64,000 nucleotides of DNA, from the NCBI GenBank assembly GCA_963695195.1, contig CAVOGE010000007.1:1612001-1676000 (forward strand), written 5' to 3'. How positions within the stretch are numbered: the first letter of the stretch is position 1; every line of letters starts with the position of its first letter. Below the pieces are notes generated by a model. It saw only the letters and a list, made by a program, of their open reading frames with translations. It searched no databases and had not been told where the DNA came from. The position numbers were made by a program, and so were the translations under genes. Positions 34,331 to 42,860 of the stretch are shown in pieces. Source of the stretch: CF-167 sp963695195. Lineage in GTDB: Bacteria > Chloroflexota > Limnocylindria > QHBO01.

Positions 34331-37230
34331 ATGGCTGAGCGTCGACCGATCCTGATGCTGATCGACGGGCCGAGCCTCGTGTACCGCGGCTATTTTGCCC
34401 TGCCACCGCTCACGACCTCGGACGGCACGCTTGTCAACGCGGTCTTCGGCTTCCTGCAGATCGTGCTGCGCGGCATGCAGGACCTGAAGCCCGAGTACGC
34501 CATCGTCAGCTTCGACCTCGGCAAGCCGCAGTTTCGATTCGACGCGTATCCGGAGTACAAGGCCGGCCGCCCGTCGATGCCGGACGACCTGCGCTCCCAG
34601 TTCCCGATCGTGCGCGACGTGATCGGCATGCTCGGGATGCCGATCGTCGAATTGCAGGGATACGAAGCCGATGACGTGATCGGCTCGCTGGCGCAGCAGG
34701 CGACTGCCGCCGGAGTTGACACCTACATCGTGTCGGGCGACCTCGACGGCCTCCAGCTGGTCGACGACCACGTGCGCCTGCTCACCACGCGCCAGGGCGT
34801 GGCGGCGACCGTGATCTACGACGAGGCGATGGTCGGGGAGCGATACGGTCTGCGTCCGGACCAGATGCTCGACTACAAGGCGCTGAAGGGAGACACCTCC
34901 GACAACATCCCCGGCGTCCCGGGGGTGGGGGAGAAGACCGCGGTCGCTCTCCTCCAGCAGTTCGGGACCCTCGACGCCCTCTACGAGCGGCTCGACGAGG
35001 TGAAGGGCAAGCTGCGGGAACGACTGGCCGAACATCGCGAGTCGGCTTTCATGTCGCGCCAGATCGGACGGATCCTGACCGAGCTCCCGGTGGAGATCGA
35101 CCTGGAGGCGGCTCGTACCGGCCGATACGACCGGCGAGCGCTGGCGCAGCGATTCCGCGAGCTCGAGTTCCGTTCGCTGATCGACCGCCTGCCGCCGTCC
35201 AGCATCGCCCCGACCGGGCAGGAACCGGCCGAGCACCAGACGAAGGGCGGTCTGCAGCTGTCACTCGACCTGCTGGGCACCGGCACTTCCGGCGTATCGC
35301 CATCGCAGGACGCCGCCGCCTCCACCGCGAACGAGATCGCGGCACCACGCGAAGCGCCCGATCCGCTCGTCGATCCGGCAGGCGCGATCGAGCACGTGGA
35401 TCCGCGCGTCCCGCGCAGTGACGCGGACCGCATCGAGCTCGAGGCATGGCTGGCCGCCCACGGCGATGCGGTGGCGATCGCGGTGGCGGCAGGCCCGGGG
35501 CGGCCCCTGGAGCGAGACCCGCACGGGATCGCCGTGGCGGGGGCTGATGGGTCGTGCTGGTTCGTTCCATGGACCGACGAGCCGGAGCTGGATCCGGTGC
35601 GGCGCTGGCTGGCGCGGCCGGATCGGCCGCTGGTCGGGCACGACCTGAAAGCCATGATCGTGTTGCTGGCGGTGCATGGTGCGACGCCATCGGGCGCGCC
35701 GTTCGACACGCTGGTCGCGTCGTACATGCTCAATCCGGCCCTGCGCGCCCAGACGCTCGACGACCTCGCCGCCAATCGGTTCGGAGCCACCCTGCCGTTG
35801 CGACCGCTCAGCCCGCAATCGGGCGCCGAGGAGGCGCTCTCCGCTCGACGCACGGCGGCCGAGGCGCTGACCGCGCTCCTGATTCGGCGGACCTGGAGAG
35901 GGAGCTCGCCGAGGCCGGCCTGGCTGACCTGTTCGGCGAGGTCGAGATGCCGCTCCTTCCGGTACTCGCGCAGATGGAGCTTGCCGGGATCCTGCTCGAC
36001 CGGGAGCGGCTGGCAGGCCTTGCGCAGGAGTTCGGTGACCAGGTCAGCTCGCTCGAGGATCGCATCCACGCGGCGGTCGGCCATGCGTTCAACATCGGGT
36101 CGCCGAAGCAGCTCGAGCAGGTCCTCTTCCACGAGCTGGAGCTGCCGGCCACCAAGCGGACCCGTACCGGCTTCTCGACCGACGCATCGGTCCTGGAGGA
36201 GCTCCGCGACAAGCACGAGGTGGTTCCGCTGATCCTGGAGTACCGCCAGCTGAGCAAGCTGAAGTCCACGTACATCGATGCGTTCCCGCTGCTGGTGGAC
36301 GCCGAGGGCCGGCTGCACACCACCTACCAGCAGGCTGTCGCCGCCACCGGGCGACTGTCGAGCACCGATCCGAACCTGCAGAACATCCCGATCCGCACGG
36401 CGCTCGGCCGGCGCATCCGGCGCGCCTTCGTCGCGCCGCCCGACAAGGTGCTCCTGGCGGCGGACTACTCCCAGGTCGAACTGCGCATCCTGGCGCACGT
36501 CTCGGGCGACCCGGGGCTGACCGCGGCGTTCGCCGCGGGGGAGGATATTCACCGCGCGACGGCGGCCCGGGTGCTGAAGATCGATCCGGCCGATGTGACC
36601 CCGGAGCAGCGCGGGATGGCCAAGATGGTGAACTTCGGCGTCGCCTACGGGATGAGCGACTTCGGCCTCGCCGACCGGCTGCGCATCCCGCGCGAGGAGG
36701 CGCACCAGTTCATCGCCGACTACTTCGCCGCGTACGAAGGGATCCGGCGCTACATCGTCGAGATGAAGATCCTGGCGCGCGACCAGGGCTATGTCTCGAC
36801 GCTGCTCGGGCGGCGGCGATACATCCCCGAGCTGCAGGCGCGCAACCCGTCGCTGCGGCAGGCGGGCGAGCGGATGGCGATCAACATGCCGATCCAGGGG
36901 ACCGCCGCCGACGCCATCAAGATCGCCATGGTGCGCATCGGCGCAGCCCTGCGCGACCGTGGCCTCCGTGCCCGGATGCTGCTCCAGGTGCATGACGAAC
37001 TGGTCTTCGAGACCGATGACGAGGAGCTTCCCACGCTCGCCGCGTTGGTCCGCGACCTGATGGAGGGTGCGCTGCCGCTCGACGTGCCGCTCACGGTCGA
37101 TCTCAAGGTCGGCGACGACTGGGAGCAGATGGATCGCTATCAACCGACCGATGACGGCTGGCGGCGCGTGCCCCGGGCGGCCGAGGAGGCGGAGGCCGAT
37201 GAGCTGGTGCTCGCCGAGGTCGTCGGCTGA
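34331..37230 (+). CDS. polA: DNA polymerase I (one frameshift)
   Basis: About 966 aa after restoring one missing base near 35881-35886 (CTCCTGATTCGGCGG). The N-terminal 5'-3' nuclease domain begins DGPSLVYRGYFALPPL. The middle 3'-5' exonuclease-like domain has lost its acids: the first motif is AIAVAAG instead of a DxE, the second is GHDLKAM, the third AAEAL instead of AAED. The polymerase domain has motif A LLAADYSQVELRILAH, motif B KMVNFGVAYGMSDFG and motif C QVHDELVFE. So it is a Taq-like, non-proofreading PolI for Okazaki-fragment processing and repair. It heads a run with mutM and coaE. Confidence 0.93.
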
Positions 37231-37233
37231 CCG

Positions 37234-38154
37234 ATGCCCGAACTCCCCGAGGTGGAGACCGTCGCGCGCGATCTGCAGCGCCACGTGGTGGGCGCGGTGA
37301 TCACCAACGTTGACGTGCGCTGGGATCGCACCGTGCGCCATCCCCAGCCTCCCGAGCGATTCGCGGCCGAAGTGCGGGGCGCGGCGATTCAGCGCGTCGG
37401 CCGCCGCGCCAAGAGTGTGCTGCTGCACCTCGATGACGGCCGCGTGCTGACCGTGGCGCTGCGAATGACCGGGGCCCTGATCGTGGCGCCTTCGGGGACG
37501 CCCGACGATCCATACGCGCGGGTCGTCTTCGACCTGGCGGACGGGCGTCAACTGCGCTTCCGCGACGTGCGCAAGTTCGGACGGATTGGCCTCTGGGAGG
37601 GAGGCGGACTGCGTCGCCGCACGGCGACACCGCATCGCGCCGCTCGGGCGGTGCGCGAATCGCGCGAGCCGTACCGGGTTGGCGACGTGTTCGCCCGCCA
37701 CGGGCCCGAGCCGCTCGCCCGCTCGTTCACCGCCCGGCGGTTCGGCGCGCGCCTGCTCCGGCGCACAGGGCGCCTGAAGAGCCTCCTGCTGGACCAGTCG
37801 TTCCTCGCCGGCGTGGGCAATATCTACGCCGACGAGGCGCTCTGGCGCGCCCGCCTCCACCCGCTGCGCACCGCCGACAGCCTGTCCGAGACGGAGGTTC
37901 GGCGACTGCATCGGGCCGTGCGCTCCGTCCTCCGGCAGGGGATCGCGAACCGCGGTTCGAGCATCTCCGATTACGTTGGCGCCGACGGGGAACCGGGCGA
38001 CAACGCCGAGCAGCTGGCGGTCTATCGCCGGACCGGCGAGCCCTGCCTGCGCTGCGGGCGCGAGATCGCGCGGATCGTCATAGGCCAGCGGAGCACCCAC
38101 TACTGCCCGCGCTGCCAGCGCGAGCCGCCTGGTCCTGGGGGGCATGCGACATGA
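37234..38154 (+). CDS. mutM: formamidopyrimidine-DNA glycosylase
   Basis: 306-aa Fpg/MutM that excises oxidised purines. The mature N-terminus PELPEVETVARDL provides the catalytic Pro and Glu. The helix-two-turn-helix is in GVGNIYADEALWRARLHP. The zinc finger at the C-terminus has four Cys (CLRCGREIARI...HYCPRCQ). It starts 3 nt after polA and overlaps coaE by ATGA. Confidence 0.96.
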   Translation: MPELPEVETVARDLQRHVVGAVITNVDVRWDRTVRHPQPPERFAAEVRGAAIQRVGRRAKSVLLHLDDGRVLTVALRMTGALIVAPSGTPDDPYARVVFDLADGRQLRFRDVRKFGRIGLWEGGGLRRRTATPHRAARAVRESREPYRVGDVFARHGPEPLARSFTARRFGARLLRRTGRLKSLLLDQSFLAGVGNIYADEALWRARLHPLRTADSLSETEVRRLHRAVRSVLRQGIANRGSSISDYVGADGEPGDNAEQLAVYRRTGEPCLRCGREIARIVIGQRSTHYCPRCQREPPGPGGHAT

Positions 38155-38726
38155 GGGTGATCGGCCTGACCGGCAACATCGGCTGCGGCAAGAGCACCGT
38201 CAGCGGCATGCTGCGAGACCTTGGTGTGGCCACCATCGATGCCGATGCGGTGGCGCGCCAGGTGCGCCAGACCGATGCCGGGGTGCGGTATGCCATCGGG
38301 CGGCGCTTCGGCACCCTCGAACCCGCTGCGCTGGCCGCGACCGTCTTCACCGATCGTGCCGCGCTCGCCGACCTTGAGGCGATCATCCACCCGCCGGTGC
38401 GCGGCGAGATCCGGGCGCGGCTGGCCGAGCTCGGCGAGGCGGGCGCGGAGGTGGCCTGCATCGAGATGATCAAGCTGCTCGAATCGCCACTCCTCGATCG
38501 ATGCGATGAGACGTGGGTGGTGCGCTGCGACCTCGATGACGCGCTGGCGCGCCTCGCTGCCCGCGGGATGGATGCCGAGGCGGTTCGTGCCCGGCTCGCC
38601 AACCAGACGAGCCAGGAGTCGAAGATCGCGGCTGCCGACGTGGTGATCGATGGGTCGGCCACGCTCCCCGAGACGCGGCGGCAGGTCGAGGACGCCTTCC
38701 GGGCCCTCATCTCGGGCGCGGGCTAG
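38151..38726 (+). CDS. coaE: dephospho-CoA kinase
   Basis: 191-aa kinase for the last step of coenzyme A synthesis, phosphorylating the 3'-OH of dephospho-CoA. The P-loop is GLTGNIGCGKSTVSGML at residues 5-21, followed by the conserved DADAVAR. The CoA-binding helix with R and N residues is visible (RLANQTSQESK). The start overlaps the mutM stop. Confidence 0.95.
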   Translation: MRVIGLTGNIGCGKSTVSGMLRDLGVATIDADAVARQVRQTDAGVRYAIGRRFGTLEPAALAATVFTDRAALADLEAIIHPPVRGEIRARLAELGEAGAEVACIEMIKLLESPLLDRCDETWVVRCDLDDALARLAARGMDAEAVRARLANQTSQESKIAAADVVIDGSATLPETRRQVEDAFRALISGAG

Positions 38727-38749
38727 ACAAGCCCGGGCGGGGGTTTCGC

Positions 38750-38755
38750 TAGAAT
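38750..38755 (+). promoter_or_regulatory. -10 element of uvrB
   Basis: TAGAAT 38 nt before the uvrB ATG, so this transcript should have a leader of about 30 nt, unlike the leaderless genes. GAGGT precedes the ATG by about 9 nt. Confidence 0.5.
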
Positions 38756-38793
38756 CGGGGTGCCCCTCCGCTCTTCATCGAGGTCCATCCTCC

Positions 38794-40935
38794 ATGCCCG
38801 ATCTCGTCGCGCACGCCCCGTTCGAGCCGACCGGCGACCAGCCGCAGGCGATCGACGCGCTGGTCCGCGGCGTGCAGGAGGGGCTGCGGCACCAGGTCCT
38901 GCTGGGTGCGACGGGAACGGGCAAGACCTTCACCGCTGCCAAGGTGATCGAGGCGGTCGGCAAGCCGACGCTGGTGATGGCGCACAACAAGACGCTCGCC
39001 GCGCAGCTGTACCAGGAGTTCAGGGAGTTCTTCCCCGACAACGCGGTCGAGTACTTCGTCAGCTACTACGACTACTTCCAGCCGGAGGCCTACCTGCCTC
39101 GATCCGATACCTACATCGAGAAGGACTCCTCCCGCAACGACGAGATCGACCGGCTCCGGCACAACGCGACGCGGGCGCTCTTCGAACGACGCGACGTGAT
39201 CATCGTGGCGTCGGTCTCGTGCATCTACGGCCTGGGGGCGCCGATCGACTACGGCGCGACGGTGATCAACCTCAAGGTCGGCGGCCACTACCGTCGCGAC
39301 GGGATCCTCCGGCACCTGGTCGACCTGCAGTACCAGCGCAACGACGCGGCCATGGCGCGCTCCCGCTTCCGCGTGCGCGGGGATGTACTCGAGGTCCAGC
39401 CGCCGCACGGCGAGTACCTGGTGCGGGTCGACCTGTTCGGCGATCAGGTCGAGCGGATCGTGGAGGTGGATGCCCTCACCGGCGAGGTGCTGGCCGAGCG
39501 TCGCGAGGTGAACTTCTACCCGGCCAGTCACTACGTCACCCCTCGCGACAAGCTGCTGGCGGCGGCCGCCGACATTGAGGCCGAGATGGGGGAGCGGGTC
39601 GGCTGGCTCTCCGCGCAGGGACGCGAGCTGGAGGCTGCCCGCCTGCGGCAGCGGACCGAGTTCGACCTCGAGATGATGCGCGAGGTCGGCTACTGCTCGG
39701 GAATCGAGAACTACTCGCGCCACCTGGCGCGCCGGGAGGCCGGAAGCCGGCCCTGGACGCTCATCGACTACTTCCCGACCGACTTCCTGCTGATCGTCGA
39801 CGAGAGCCACATCAGCGTGCCGCAGGTCCACGGGATGTACAAGAACGACCGGACCCGCAAGGAGATCCTGGTCGACTTCGGGTTCCGCCTGCCGTCGGCG
39901 CTCGACAACCGGCCGCTCACCTTCGAGGAGTGGGAGGACCACCTCAACCAGGTGATCTACATGAGCGCGACGCCCGGCCCGTACGAGACCGAGCGCGCCC
40001 AGCGCGTCGCCGAGCAGTTCATCCGCCCGACGGGCGTGGTCGACCCGCAGATCAGCGTCCGGCCGACGGCGGGCCAGATCGACGACCTGATCGCCGAGAT
40101 TCGCGAGACTGTGGAGCGGGGCGAGCGCGTGCTGGTCACCACGCTCACCAAGAAGATGGCCGAGGACCTGGCCGACTACCTGGCCGAGCTCGGGATCAAG
40201 GTGCAGTGGCTGCACAGCGAGGTGGACACGCTCGAACGGGTCGAGATCCTCCGCGACCTGCGTCTCGGCGTGTATGACGTCCTGGTCGGGATCAACCTGC
40301 TCCGCGAGGGGCTGGACCTGCCCGAGGTGACCCTGGTCGCCATCCTCGACGCCGACAAGGAGGGCTTCCTGCGCTCGGGCGGCTCGCTGATCCAGGTGAT
40401 CGGTCGCGCAGCGCGCAACATCGGGGGTCGGGTGGTGATGTACGCCGACCGCGTGACCGATTCGATGCGGACCGCGATGGACGAGACCGATCGGCGTCGC
40501 GCCCGCCAGGTGGCCTACAACACCGAGCACGGCATCGTGCCCGAGACGATCATCAAGGCGATCCGCGACGTCCACCAGGGGCTGCGCAAGATCGCCGAGC
40601 AGCGGGCCGAACTCCAGGTCGATGGCCGCGAGCCGGAGGAGCTGGCCCGCATGATGGGACGCCTCGAGGCGCAGATGAAGGAGGCGGCGCGGAACCTCGA
40701 GTTCGAGCGGGCCGCCGCCCTGCGCGACGAGATCCTGCAGCTCCGCCGCCTGCGCGACGAGCTGGCCGCGGAGCCGGGCACGATCCCGGCCGACGTCTAC
40801 GCGGCGGCTGCGGAGTCCGGCGACTCGGCCGGTCCGGGTCGCAGTCGGGGCCGCGAGGTGTTCAGCACCGCTGCGCGGCCCAACATCATCGCGGCGGGCA
40901 GCCGCCGCCGGCCGCCACGCCGTCGGCGCCCCTGA
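38794..40935 (+). CDS. uvrB: excinuclease ABC subunit B
   Basis: 713-aa DNA damage-verification helicase of nucleotide excision repair. Walker A is LLGATGTGKTFTAAK (near 40), the beta-hairpin region is SYYDYFQPEAYLPRSDTYIE, Walker B is LLIVDESHISVPQ. Helicase motifs V/VI lie in LVGINLLREGLDLPEV and LIQVIGRAARNIGG. A C-terminal UVR motif (MKEAARNLEFERAAALRDEI) binds UvrC. A Gly/Arg/Pro-rich tail of about 30 residues ends the protein. Start set by family similarity; the frame is open to 38650. Confidence 0.97.
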   Translation: MPDLVAHAPFEPTGDQPQAIDALVRGVQEGLRHQVLLGATGTGKTFTAAKVIEAVGKPTLVMAHNKTLAAQLYQEFREFFPDNAVEYFVSYYDYFQPEAYLPRSDTYIEKDSSRNDEIDRLRHNATRALFERRDVIIVASVSCIYGLGAPIDYGATVINLKVGGHYRRDGILRHLVDLQYQRNDAAMARSRFRVRGDVLEVQPPHGEYLVRVDLFGDQVERIVEVDALTGEVLAERREVNFYPASHYVTPRDKLLAAAADIEAEMGERVGWLSAQGRELEAARLRQRTEFDLEMMREVGYCSGIENYSRHLARREAGSRPWTLIDYFPTDFLLIVDESHISVPQVHGMYKNDRTRKEILVDFGFRLPSALDNRPLTFEEWEDHLNQVIYMSATPGPYETERAQRVAEQFIRPTGVVDPQISVRPTAGQIDDLIAEIRETVERGERVLVTTLTKKMAEDLADYLAELGIKVQWLHSEVDTLERVEILRDLRLGVYDVLVGINLLREGLDLPEVTLVAILDADKEGFLRSGGSLIQVIGRAARNIGGRVVMYADRVTDSMRTAMDETDRRRARQVAYNTEHGIVPETIIKAIRDVHQGLRKIAEQRAELQVDGREPEELARMMGRLEAQMKEAARNLEFERAAALRDEILQLRRLRDELAAEPGTIPADVYAAAAESGDSAGPGRSRGREVFSTAARPNIIAAGSRRRPPRRRRP

Positions 40936-40945
40936 GGATCGCCGA

Positions 40946-41566
40946 ATGGCCGGAACGATGCCCCACGCGATCTTCGTTGAGACCGGCCTCGACGGGGGCG
41001 CGACGGTGGCCGCCTACGCGGCTGAACTGCCGGGCTGCGCCGTTTTCGCATCGACCGATGAGGAGGCGACTGCCGGCATGCCTCGCCGCGTGGGGTGGTT
41101 CACCGCCTGGCTGCGGGACGCCGGTGAGCGCGCACCGGATTTCGTCGGGGACAACTGGTACGAGGTCGAGCGGGCCGCGGCGACGCCGGGTGCCGATGGC
41201 ATCGGCCGCGCCGGCTTCAGCCTCGACGAGCTCCCTCCGTCGGCGACCGAGTTCACCGCCTTCCTGACCTGGCTCGAGCTGGCGCGCGAGGAACTGGCCG
41301 CCGCCCTGGATGCCGTGCCTGACGTCGCTGCGAACCTGGCCGATGCGCTCGAGGCGCTCGCGCGCCAGGATCTCGCCTCCGCGGCGGCACTCGGAGGGTC
41401 GGCAACGGTGCCGGCGGAGGACCCGATCGACCGGCTGTACGCCGCCCGCGCGGTGCTCACCGATGCGCTGGCGCAGGCCGGCGCGAGCGCTGATGGAGTG
41501 CGGCGGATCCTGCGCATTGGGATCGCCGACGACCTGCGCCTGGCGGGGCGTCTACGCGGCGAATGA
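40946..41566 (+). CDS. hypothetical protein with HicB-like N-terminus
   Basis: 206-aa protein. The first 50 residues (AIFVETGLDGGATVAAYAAE, then LPGCAVFASTDEEATA) resemble the HicB-type partial RNase H fold. The remaining helical part contains EFTAFLTWLELAREELAAAL. No HicA-like toxin gene lies next to it, so a toxin-antitoxin role is not supported. It overlaps the next gene by ATGA and is in the uvrB-UDG run. GAGGA lies about 8 nt before the ATG. Confidence 0.6.
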   Translation: MAGTMPHAIFVETGLDGGATVAAYAAELPGCAVFASTDEEATAGMPRRVGWFTAWLRDAGERAPDFVGDNWYEVERAAATPGADGIGRAGFSLDELPPSATEFTAFLTWLELAREELAAALDAVPDVAANLADALEALARQDLASAAALGGSATVPAEDPIDRLYAARAVLTDALAQAGASADGVRRILRIGIADDLRLAGRLRGE

Positions 41567-42268
41567 CGGCAAGCGACCTCCTCGCTCCCGCAGGCGCCGC
41601 GGTCGGCCCGAAGCGCGTGCGCTACACGGGTCCGTGGCCACTCCCCAGGCCTCGCCGCGCGCCGGTGGGCACACCCCTGCGCTCGCTCCAGGAGGGGATG
41701 CCGCGCTGCGGCGATGACGGTGAATCAAACCCTGTCCTGTCGGGCGACGGCAGCGAGCGCGCCATGCTCATCGGCCAGGCACCCGGCTGGCGCGAGATCG
41801 AGACCGGACTCCCGTTCGCTCACGACGCCGGGCGCCGGCTGGTCGGTTGGCTCGGTCTGGCCGGGATCAGCGTCGACCGACTTCCGCGAGGGCTGGTACG
41901 TCACCTCGGTCGGGAAGTGCTACCCCGGACGACGTCCAGGCGCATCGGTCGATTCGCCGCCGTCCACGGCCGAGGTGCGGCGCTGGTCCCCGATCCTCGA
42001 CGAGGAGGTGCGGTTGCTGGCGCCGCGGTTGGTCGTGCTGGTTGGTGGCCTCGCCCAGCGGCACGCGTTCGGCGGAGAGGCGCGCCTCGACGATCTGGTC
42101 GGCCGTGAACTCGCGTGGGAACGGGCGCCTGGAGCGGTCACGCTGGTGCTCCCGCACCCGTCGGGCGCCTCGACCTGGCTGAACCGGCCGGAGCACGTTG
42201 AGCTCTGGCAGCGGGGGATCGAGCTGCTGCGGGGCCACTGGGCGGCTTTGACGGTGCGTGCCGGGTGA
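41563..42268 (+). CDS. uracil-DNA glycosylase family protein (one frameshift)
   Basis: About 234 aa after removing one extra base near 41875-41878 (GTCGACCGAC). UDG superfamily motifs are present: LIGQAPGWREIETGLPFAHD with the active-site loop, WYVTSVGKCYPGR after the shift, LVVLVGGLAQRHAFG, and the LPHPSGASTWLN leucine-loop segment. The Pro-x-Cys-rich start (MPRCGDD) may be part of a metal site. It likely removes uracil from DNA, though the subfamily is uncertain. Start overlaps the previous stop (ATGA). Confidence 0.78.
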
Positions 42269-42792
42269 ACCGCGAGACCCGCATCGGCGTCGGCCTGATC
42301 GTGGCGCTGGCGGCGTTCGTCGCCTTCATGCTGACCGTCGGCTCGCTGGGTGAGCCGAACGTGGAGTTCCAGCAGCTGCCGGTGAGCGTGGTGCTCAACG
42401 ACGCTCAGCCGGCGATCCGTCACGGTGACACCGAACTCCGCATCTCCGGGTGGTACGCCGAACTGGACGCTGATTGCGTCGGCGACGACGGAGGCGCCGA
42501 TGCGAGCGTGGCGTGGCTTCAACGCGACTGCCCGCTGCGTGTCCTGCTGGCCGAGCAGCCGCCCGAGAACGTGACTCAGGCCGACCTGCAGCGCCTTGGC
42601 CTCCGGCTGGCGGCCCCGACCGGTCGTCCGTTTCCATCGCGTGCCGAGCCGGGAGGGCCGAACCTGCGTCTTCAGCAGCTGGTCTTCATCGGGCATTTCG
42701 ACGACGCGGCCGCTGACCGATGCATACCGGAGCGGGCCGAGCGGTGCCGGAATACGTTCGTGGTGAGCGACTACGACGGCCTCGTGCGCTGA
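42265..42792 (+). CDS. single-span membrane protein, function unknown
   Basis: 175-aa protein with an N-terminal membrane helix (IGVGLIVALAAFVAFMLTVG, about 6-26) and an outer domain containing four Cys (DADCVGDD, RDCPLR, DRCIPERAERCRN) that could form disulfides. No family recognised; the size and layout loosely recall CcmE but its heme-binding His motif is not seen. The GTG overlaps the UDG stop (GTGA). Confidence 0.6.
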   Translation: MNRETRIGVGLIVALAAFVAFMLTVGSLGEPNVEFQQLPVSVVLNDAQPAIRHGDTELRISGWYAELDADCVGDDGGADASVAWLQRDCPLRVLLAEQPPENVTQADLQRLGLRLAAPTGRPFPSRAEPGGPNLRLQQLVFIGHFDDAAADRCIPERAERCRNTFVVSDYDGLVR

Positions 42793-42822
42793 CCGAAGGC
42801 GTGCGCTGACGCACCACGGAAC

Positions 42823-42836
42823 CGAACAGGTGTTCG
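42823..42836 (+). promoter_or_regulatory. LexA/DinR-type SOS box upstream of uvrA
   Basis: CGAACAGGTGTTCG is an exact fit to the Gram-positive SOS consensus CGAAC-RNRY-GTTCG. It ends 11 bp before the uvrA -10 element, so bound LexA would cover the -35 zone. This predicts DNA-damage induction of uvrA. Confidence 0.75.
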
Positions 42837-42847
42837 TATCGGTCTGA

Positions 42848-42853
42848 TATCAT
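42848..42853 (+). promoter_or_regulatory. -10 element (leaderless type) of uvrA
   Basis: TATCAT, 7 nt before the uvrA ATG. Confidence 0.65.
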
Positions 42854-42860
42854 CGGGCCG

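Noticed and set aside
34981..38145. 1054-codon open frame on the minus strand across polA and mutM
   Set aside because: It is antisense to polA, mutM and their motifs, has no recognisable domain, and comes from the high G+C content.
40946..41566. HicAB toxin-antitoxin module
   Set aside because: The N-terminus is HicB-like but no small HicA toxin gene is adjacent; the next genes are UDG-like and a membrane protein.
42265..42792. CcmE heme chaperone
   Set aside because: Right size and single helix, but no heme-binding His motif and no other ccm genes.
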